A stretch of 64,000 bases of DNA from Fulvia fulva (taxonomy: Eukaryota > Ascomycota > Dothideomycetes > Mycosphaerellales > Mycosphaerellaceae): the NCBI RefSeq assembly GCF_020509005.1, contig NC_063014.1, positions 5,332,001 to 5,396,000 on the forward strand, in the 5' to 3' direction. Below are positions 56,928 to 64,000 of the stretch, piece by piece. The translations under genes and the position numbers were made by a program. The notes under the pieces were generated by a model that saw nothing but the letters and a program-made list of their open reading frames with translations, had not been told where the DNA came from and ran no database searches. The stretch's first letter is position 1; each line of letters opens with the position of its first letter.

Positions 56928-57170
56928 GGTTACTTAGATCTGGCTATTTACCTTTGAAGTAAGGCATATCGATAGGAAGAAGCACTCCGGACCGGATGTA
57001 CTATCTCGTAAACTACCTATAGCTAAGGAGCTTACGGAACCTAACAATAATATTAATAAGATAATTGACGACAAATTCTTCCGTTACGCCGAGCTAGTTA
57101 ATACTTTCCCCGTTATTCTAGAGCGTAAACGACTCCTCGAACCCTAGTATAGTAACAATTCCGAGCTTAT
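56928..57170 (+). pseudogene. Gypsy D Pol, RNase H end piece, RIPed
   Basis: It continues the frame of 51305: WLFTFEVRHIDRKKHSGPDV, then LSRKLPIAKE, a typical end of the RNase H/connection region in this gypsy group. It is cut by gypsy G at 57171. Confidence 0.8.
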
Positions 57171-57320
57171 TGTTACGGTTTACTACTGCCGTAACGTCGC
57201 GCGCCTTAGCGCTTCCTTATATATCTCGCGCGCTTCGCGCTTCTCTTTCGTAGCCTTACTAAATAACGCTTGTTTTACGGCAACCCTATACTATCGTCTT
57301 ATAGATCACTGCCCGTAATA
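57171..57320 (+). repeat. 5' LTR of gypsy G
   Basis: TGTTACGGTTTACT...CCCGTAATA (RIPed TAACA end). A second copy is not in the window, so the right border is inferred from the shared GTTTGTT that follows B LTRs. Confidence 0.6.
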
Positions 57321-57376
57321 GTTTGTTTAGTCTTATAAGCGGTCTATCTAGTTAGGCTAGTAGTTATAATCAAATC

Positions 57377-57590
57377 GCACTAATAATAACTATAGTCGCG
57401 TAAACAAGCGTATTAGTTAAGTTAATAGATCACCTCTCTCCTTCGCGTAAAACGCGTTAAGGTAGGTCAAGTTCACTATAGTTACTAACCGTCGAGTCGC
57501 GCGTATAGGCGTACTAATAACAACTATAGTCGTATAAACAAGCGTACTAGTTAAGTCAATAGATCACCTCTCTCCTTCGCGTAAAACGCG
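57377..57590 (+). repeat. 80-bp direct repeat in the leader of G
   Basis: Copies at 57377-57456 and 57511-57590, 134 bp apart, each ending in cttcgcgtaaaacgcg, which holds a CGCGT/ACGCG hairpin. Differences are few transitions. Confidence 0.8.
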
Positions 57591-57639
57591 CGCCTCCCTA
57601 CTCTTATAGGGCCCTTATATACCTACTAAGAGAGTAGTC

Positions 57640-59770
57640 TCATATACTACGTAATAGTACAATATAGCTACGCCCGGTAGCACTACTAACGGGGTGCTCT
57701 TGCCTAAGTAACCTCTTTATCTAGATCTTAGTAAGTATAAGCGTTAGTCGCTTATACGCGCTAAGCTTTTCCTAACCGTATCTACTAAAACATAGACACT
57801 CGATAATCTAGGTACCGATACCGCCCTAGGTGCCTTCCCTTCCGACGACGACTCGAACGTATTCGCCGCCGAATAATAAGAGATCGAGAAGGATCTACTA
57901 CCTAAAGAACAGTAGTTTGCCTTAACCTCCGACCCTATTAACTTCGTACAATTCCTTAACGAAGAATAGGTCTTAGAAGAAGGAGGAATCAAGGTGTATA
58001 AGATCATAGAGTCAAGAGATAATATATATACATAAGATAGTGAAACTAATGATATACGCTAACCTAAGGAGTAGGCAATCGCCTTAGAGTATACTACTAT
58101 TAAGAGCCTAGCCGAGGTCGCGACTCGTACTATAGTATACCCGGAGATTCTATTTCACCTCGTTCGCTAGATATAGTTAGACTTTATTACACTTTTTAAC
58201 TAGGTCGAGTCCCTAAAGAAGGCTAATAAGGTTATATAGCGTAAGTACGCCGATATAAAGAAGGAACGTAACATCGTATCCGAGAGTCTTAGTCAACTCG
58301 AAAAGGATAAGGATGTTAAGGGCCTCTTTATATTCTACTTTAATAAATACTAGAAGTATAAGAGTTAGATATAAGACCTTAAGGAAGCTAATTAGCGCCT
58401 CTGATAGGATAACGATATACTCTTCGGACAGGTCGAGGAGTCGTAGGTAGGTATATTACCTAAGGACATTAAAGCCCTGTCTAAGCGCAATTAGGCTCTA
58501 AATAAGGAGGTAGTAGAGCTAAAGGCTTAGCTAGTAGCTAAGGACACGAACGGTACTAGCGATACTAGCGGTACTAATAGTAATAATAATAATAACCGTG
58601 GTCGTTAGGTCTACGTCTACTCCCCTCGTCGCAACGGTGTTTTACGATCACCTACGCCTCCTACTTAGTAGGACTATATAGGTAGAGGCACCCGACGAGG
58701 AGGTAGTAGAGGTAGTAGCGATAACGACGGAGACAATTCTAATAACGATAAGGGTAGAGATAATAGTCGACTACGCCGTTACCTACGCCGTAACTCCTTA
58801 CGTTAAGAACGCTAGGGCATACCTAGTAGTACTTCTAGGGTAACTAGTAATACCGGCGTTAGCTAGTTCACTACTATCGAACCCTCCGTTAATATTATAT
58901 ATACTAACAAGTTAGTTAAGGACCTAGAAAGTAAGTTCGATAATAAGAATATAAACTTTAACCGTTAGCTCGATTAGCTAGAGATTAAGCTGTCCGTAAT
59001 ATAGTTCTAGACTATCGAGGACGGACTACGCTACATCCTTAACTACCTCGACGGGTACCCGTACTAGCTATACAATCCGCGAGTACCCTCTAAGCGTACT
59101 AAGCGCAATTACGTTAACCCCTTTAAGTCTATCGATAGGACAATCCAATTCCTTATCGATCGGTATAGTAAGAAGGACGTCGTAGGTAAGGCCTTCTAGA
59201 AGCTCTAGGTCTTATAGTAGGGTAAGAACGAGTCATTTTCTATCTTTATCGCTAAGTACGACGAATAGCGTAACTTGTACGACCTATTAGCTAAGACTAA
59301 TCACCGCCTACTCGAGGGCAAGCTTAACTATAAATATATAGAGGTACTACCTATAGAGACTAAGGACCGCGAAGACTTAGTCGACCTATACTATAAGCTC
59401 GAAGCTAAGTTCGAGCGCCTAAAGTCAAAGACCCTAGCTACACTACGACTACCTCGTAGTACTAGCGGTAGTAACGGTACTATACCTACCGCGCCCGGCG
59501 TAGCCTAAGGTTTAGGCCTTAAGCTATACGCTTAGATACCGCGCGAATTTAAGGAACTTAAGAAGCTCGAGCCTAAGGAGAAGGCTAGTATTATCGTAGT
59601 AGGCGGTTATATCCGCTACCGCCGTATAGACTATAACTTATACTCGCTAGACTACCCTATTAAGTAGTATAAGCGCCCTCCGCCGCGCGTAAATACTAGC
59701 TCTATAATATAGATACCGGCTAACCCTTAGTAATAGGGAAATAGCTAGACTAACGCTTAAGTACGATAAC
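57640..59770 (+). pseudogene. Gypsy G Gag, RIPed
   Basis: One continuous phase runs from about 57640 to the slip site at 59736. An acidic region (FPSDDDSNVFAAE) is followed by a coiled coil (about 58200-58560), an Asn/Arg/Gly-rich linker (about 58560-58780), capsid-like helices and an open stretch 59275-59508. A mutated knuckle lies near 59600-59660 (GGYIRYRRIDYNLYSLDYP). Fewer stops than in B. The start codon was not found. Confidence 0.72.
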
Positions 59771-59778
59771 CGTTAGTC
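59736..59778 (+). promoter_or_regulatory. Probable -1 frameshift signal of gypsy G
   Basis: GGGAAAT at 59736-59742 is in the Gag frame (GGA starts at 59737, the phase of 59275). A 5-nt spacer, stem GACTAACG (59748-59755), a 15-nt loop and CGTTAGTC (59771-59778) follow: 8 perfect pairs of a different sequence from B but identical spacing. Confidence 0.75.
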
Positions 59779-59963
59779 CTACTTATAAATATAATACTAA
59801 GAAGGAAATATAGCGAGATGCGGTAATATAAGGACTAGAGTACGCTTTACGTATATTAGTAAGCTCTCTAATACCGCCTATTATACGAGGGGCACTAAGG
59901 CCGAGAGTGTCCCCTTACCTTATAATGCCTAGTAGTGTAGATAGTAATTAAGCTCTTACCTTC

Positions 59964-60181
59964 TATAAAGAATATGTAGGTCATAGGGTCAACATTAGGT
60001 ACTTAGGGGGATTAGTAATTAGGGCTTACTAGTCAAGTCCTAAGTATAGCTGTCCCTCCTAAAACACCTATACTAACACTAGCGATACTGTATATAGATA
60101 TACGCTATCCTATTAGGTCCTTCTTCGTCTTTCGTATAATCCGCCGTCTTCTACTACTACGTAACTCGTACCTATATAACA
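59964..60181 (+). repeat. 5' LTR of copia F
   Basis: It aligns with the solo LTRs at 10937 and 50330 (tataaagaatatgtagg against TGTTAAGAACATACAGG at the start, CTCGTACCTATATAACA at the end), with a gap of about 15 bp. It fixes the orientation of all F LTRs. Confidence 0.8.
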
Positions 60182-60194
60182 GGTTATGAGCCCG
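60182..60194 (+). promoter_or_regulatory. Primer-binding site, anticodon arm of initiator tRNA-Met
   Basis: GGTTATGAGCCCG directly follows the LTR, identical to the site of copia E although the LTRs differ. It has resisted mutation in a RIPed context. Confidence 0.82.
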
Positions 60195-60659
60195 AGTTAG
60201 TAACTCGGTGTTTTACCCTCGATAAAGTCGTATTAGAGTTATTCCTCTTTAGAACAAAAGGAAGGTAGACTAGAGGCCGTACCCGCATTGTATAGGAAGC
60301 TATAGCCGTGCTATAGGTATATATAAGACGTAAAAGAGCCTAGTAAGGCACTGTTAGACTCCGAGTTAGGGAGCCTATACTAATACCTTAGACAAGTAGG
60401 CGAGCTTACTAAGAAGAGTCGCTCTCCGGACATCGCGTTCGTATCGACTAACTGTTTATTCTAAGAGAGCCGTAGTGTCTTAGAAACTCCCTCTACTAAG
60501 AGAGTTACGCTACAGTGTCTTAGTACTAACACGATCCTTCGACTTTCCTCCTCTTCCCGGCGGATAGCTATCCTCTCCGCTATCAACCTCGCATTCGGTT
60601 TATCCTATTTCGATCCGATCGCGTACGACCTAATACATCCTTCTACCTAAGGGCAGCCA

Positions 60660-63600
60660 ACCTGTCCCTTAACTTACAAAAAAATAGAGAACGAGACTAG
60701 GTTCTTAAGAAAGAGAGTAGCACCTGTTCTAATAAGAGAGAACTACGAAACATAGTTCAAGCTGATAAGAATATACCTAGTATCAAAGCAGGTTGACTAG
60801 GTCCTCGAAGACATCATTACGGACATTCCCGCTACAACCCTATCTATAGCGACACCCTCTATATTATCGGAGTCATCCCTTCCTTTAGATCAAGCGATAA
60901 GGAAGGCATCGTACAGACGGCACAATGTAACGGCCCTATATAAGATGTATATCTGTCTGTCGACAGATGATTAAGAGATGATATACGAGATCCGGTATGC
61001 GAAGGAGTTGTAGGAATAGGCTGAAGCCAAATATAAGAGAAGACTTCTAGCTACTAGAAGAAGTTTGCTTTAGCAATACACCAATTTCGTGATAATAGAG
61101 TACCAGTCAATAGATAACGCCTAGCAGGAGCTTAGCTCAATTGTAAGGAGGGCTATTTCAATCTCGCCTTAGTTCTAAGACATCAAGACTGAGGACAGAA
61201 AGATCTAGCAACTCTTAGCAGCTCTGCCAGACTCATTTGGCTCAATTCGCGATGCAATTGATGCCTAGGTGAATCTCTTACCACAAGACATTCTTGCAAT
61301 TCTTAGGGAGAAGCAAGAATCAATGATTTATCAAGGGACAGCCATGTTCGCTAAGAAGGGTTTCTAGGGCAAGCTCACGTGCCATCTCTACAATGGTGAC
61401 CATTTTATGAGCAAGTGCCTACACCTTTCTACAGCTCAGCAGGCTGTTAGGAACAAGGACAAACTAGCTAGGGTTACCTACCCTACTAAGAGACAACCGT
61501 CACCACCTCGTATGAGGTCATCATCACCAAACCTTCGTGATGTCCTTAAGGTGATGACGGACCTTGCAAAGCAGATAAAGGAGCGCCGCAAGCCAAAGGC
61601 CTCCTCTAGTAAGAAGCCTGCAAGGGCCCGTGCGACCTAGGAAGACGCATCAGACTCTGAGATACCATCAGAAGATGATGATGTTGATGAGGTTGCCTAT
61701 TCCACTGTGGAAGCCAAGGGCAAGTACCCCTCGTCCGAGTGGTTGCTTGACTCTTGTGCTTCATTATATATGACTGACCAAGATTCACTATTTAGGACAC
61801 TGAAGCCTCTTCAAAAGAGGAAGTGGATCAAGGTTAGGGGTGGCTATCTACAAGCTACACATATAGGAAGTGCAGTAATGGGTGGTCCTTCTAGAAAGCA
61901 AATTGTCTTAGAAAATGTCTTGTTTGTTCCTGGCCTTAGAGTTAGTCTTGTTTCTTGGAATCAGTTCAGCCAACAATTTGCTGTCTAACCACCTAGTTTC
62001 ACCCTTAAATCCCTTTCTAGAAAACCTGTTGTCCAGACAAAGCTGAGAGGGGGTGTTCCATTCATTCAAAGTGTTTTAGAGCAGCTTGAAGCTATGCCTC
62101 AAGCATATGCCTCTCTACAGGAGCATGACTTGGATCTGTCCAAGTTAGGTACACATTTTGAGTGTGAATTGGAACAGGCTATGACTACCACTGAGTCCCA
62201 GGACCAGTGGGAGCTATAGCATAGAAGATGTGCACACCTTAGCAAGGGACTGCTAAGAAACCTATATAGAGTCACTGATAAGAAAGATTCCATTCCTGTT
62301 CCTTCTGAACACCAGAACTGCAAGGTCTGCTCCCTTACAAACATGAGGAAGTTCAAAGGACCTGCCACAGAGAGGAAAGGAGAGAGGCTGGCCCTCATCT
62401 CTATTGACATCTGTGGGCCTTTTCAAGGGGCAGTCTCAAGACTTGGCTTCAAGTACTGGCTTGAGATTGTAGACAACTTCTTGAGGAAGAAGTGGGTAAT
62501 CCCTTTGAAGGCTAGGAGTGATGCTCCTACAGCTCTAAAGGAATGGAAGGTTCAGGTAGAGAACAGCTCAAGGTGTTTTCTATCTGCAATCCGTAGTGAT
62601 AGTGCAAGGGAAATTCTTTCCTTGCTAAAACAGTGGGAGAAGGAGTTTGGCATTCAGATGGACACAACTGATGCCTACAACTCACTTCAGAATGGACCTG
62701 TGGAAAGGTCAATCTAAGCCTCTGAGAATACAGTGAGAGCTATGCTTAAGGACTCGAGTATGCCAGTTGAATTCTGGCTAGAGGCCCTTATTGCTCAAAC
62801 TATGGTCAGAAACAGACTTCCAAATAGACCAATAATAGATGGTACTACTCTTTTACCAGAAGAAGCCTTCACTGGCCAGGTACCATCAGTTGACCATTTG
62901 AGAGTCTAGGGATGTAAAGCAGTGGTCTGTGTAGACCCGAGATCCCAACCTCAAGGCTTGAGAAGTGACGAGCTCATGAATAGGGGTAAAGAAGTTGTCT
63001 TTGTTGGCTATGTGGAGGACACTACAAAGCAATGGCTCTTCTGGGAGCCTGACATGAAAGCCATCAAAACACACGGGCAAGTTGACTGGTTTGAGAATGA
63101 GAAGGGGGGTGATATGGATCTTGGCATCACCTTCACAAACCAGTCAAGCAGAGCCCTGAAGAGAAACCCCGTTGGAAGACCTCCTGCTCAGGTCTCCAGT
63201 TCATCAATGCAGCCACAGCAGCTCCAGGCAAAGCCTCTGTTTGTGCAACTTCCCCAACCTCCAAAAGACATTAGAGTGTACTAGAAGAGTGGAGTAGAGG
63301 GGACTCCAAGAAAAGAAAAGGAAGAGGAACTTGTTCAGGAGGATCAACCTCAACAGCCACCTCAGCTTACAGGCAACAAGAGGTCAAGGGGGGATGAAGA
63401 TGATAGCTTTGCTGAGCATGAAGCCAAGCATCATAGGGCATTGATTGCTCAGATGTTTCATCTTGATCCAACTATAAGCTGGGTTGAGAAAATCCTGAAT
63501 GATGTAGAGGGATATGCATTTGCTGCTGTTAGGCAGGCCATAGCCTACTAGCAGGAAGTGCCAATCCTAAAGTCCTATAAGGAGGCAGTGGGAGACCCCA

Positions 63601-64000
63601 ATTGGGGACATATGTGGAAAGAGGCAATCCAGAAAGAACTTATTGCCTTAGGAAGCAACAACACCTTGGATCCAGTTGTACCACCAAGGGGTGCAAGCCT
63701 GGTTACATCTAAGTGGGTTTTTGATGTGAAAAGAATGATCAGTGGAGCCATTGAAGAGTTCAAGGCAAGACTGGTTGCAAGAGGGTTTTCACAGAAATAT
63801 GGTGTTGACTTTGAAGAGACCTTTGCACCTACTGTTAGGCATGATACCCTTAGGGTCTTCATGGCTGTAGTATGTGAGAGAGATCTTGAGATGCACTAGG
63901 TAGATGTGAACAATGCTTTCACCGAAAGCAGCCTTCTTGAAGACATCTACATGATCCCACCCCTAGGTGTTGAAATTCCACCAAATATGGTCTTCAAGGT
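60660..64000 (+). pseudogene. Copia F Gag-Pol, RIPed at isolated codons, 3' end outside
   Basis: Gag (LLAALPDSFGSIRDAIDA near 61208) leads to a knuckle CHLYNGDHFMSKC near 61380 (second Cys now Tyr). Protease WLLDSCASLYMTD is near 61740. Integrase (HRRCAHLSKG, DICGP, NGPVERSI) lies at 62220-62715. RT starts near 63690 (SLVTSKWVFDVKRMISGAIE) and leaves the window. TAG codons replace Gln or Trp at 61987, 62217, 62716, 62908, 63282, 63549 and 63898 (approximate positions). It is collinear with E. Confidence 0.85.

Larger units (their letters stand above)
35950..57170 (+). mobile_element. Ty3/gypsy-like element D, RIPed, in five pieces
   Basis: Gag-protease is at about 35950-39505 and Pol pieces are at 44434-44948, 49956-50329, 50564-51310 and 56928-57170. 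These are separated by LINE L-B copy 1, LINE L-B copy 2 (reversed), a solo F LTR and copia E. At each junction the D reading frame resumes once the insert and one target copy are removed. Its left end is not defined and its right end is cut by gypsy G at 57171. D is the oldest layer of the right half. Confidence 0.82.
57171..59963 (+). mobile_element. Ty3/gypsy element G (relative of B), 5' part only, RIPed
   Basis: It has a 150-bp 5' LTR, leader, gag and the gag-pol frameshift region. It is cut by copia F at 59964; the rest lies outside the window. Like B, the LTR is followed by GTTTGTT, and it shares Gag organisation and the frameshift signal with B. Confidence 0.75.
59964..64000 (+). mobile_element. 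Ty1/copia retrotransposon F, 5' LTR to RT, partly RIPed, runs off the window
   Basis: A divergent 218-bp LTR is followed by the same tRNA primer site as in E and a gag-pol frame that is clearly related to E. The 60.2-61.1 kb part is TpA-rich, while 61.2-64.0 kb has near-normal composition with isolated TAG codons. The element continues beyond 64000. Confidence 0.88.

Overview
The window looks like a transposon-only, AT-skewed island from a filamentous ascomycete (Pezizomycotina). I found no host gene, rRNA, tRNA or CRISPR array. Almost every base belongs to LTR retrotransposons or LINEs. Most copies carry the signature of repeat-induced point mutation (RIP): CpA/TpG is largely replaced by TpA while CpG is kept, and reading frames are full of TAG/TAA codons that read as former CAG, TGG and CAA. 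RIP and the element types are what point to a fungus; the species cannot be told.

Layout. 1-4192: 3' part of a RIPed LINE (family L-A). 4191-11170: LTR fragments of a copia family (F) plus a complete RIPed chromodomain Ty3/gypsy element A on the minus strand (4454-10742, 519-bp LTRs, TSD ACTAC). 11291-11634: relic of another copia RT. 11640-35461: a minus-strand gypsy B1 (184-bp LTRs). It is split by a plus-strand sibling B2 (13822-25464, TSD TAAGT). B2 is itself split by a Gag-only LTR element C (19710-24146, TSD ACTGA) arranged LTR-gag-LTR-gag-LTR. A second L-A LINE (25475-30484) sits at the B2/B1 junction. 35950-57170: a third gypsy type, D, broken by an intact LINE (family L-B, 39506-44418), an inverted RIPed L-B sibling (44949-49955), a solo F LTR (50330-50563) and a nearly intact copia E (51311-56927). 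57171-59963: truncated gypsy G. 59964-64000: copia F, running off the window.

Age structure. A, B1, B2, D, G, L-A and one L-B copy are dead through RIP. The L-B LINE at 39.5 kb, copia E and tandem element C are young and almost free of RIP. Target-site duplications at nearly every junction allow the order of insertion to be read, and the host frames of D and B2 resume across the insertions.

Most notable signals. (1) B1, B2 and G share an in-frame slippery heptamer at the gag-pol border. It is followed after 5 nt by an 8-bp stem with a 15-nt loop whose two stem sequences differ between families yet both pair: a probable -1 ribosomal frameshift signal that survived RIP. (2) Element C is a tandem non-autonomous Gag element with an antisense ORF that has half of a Zn2Cys6 motif and a coiled coil. 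(3) Copia E and F carry a primer site complementary to the anticodon arm of initiator tRNA-Met, implying half-tRNA priming.
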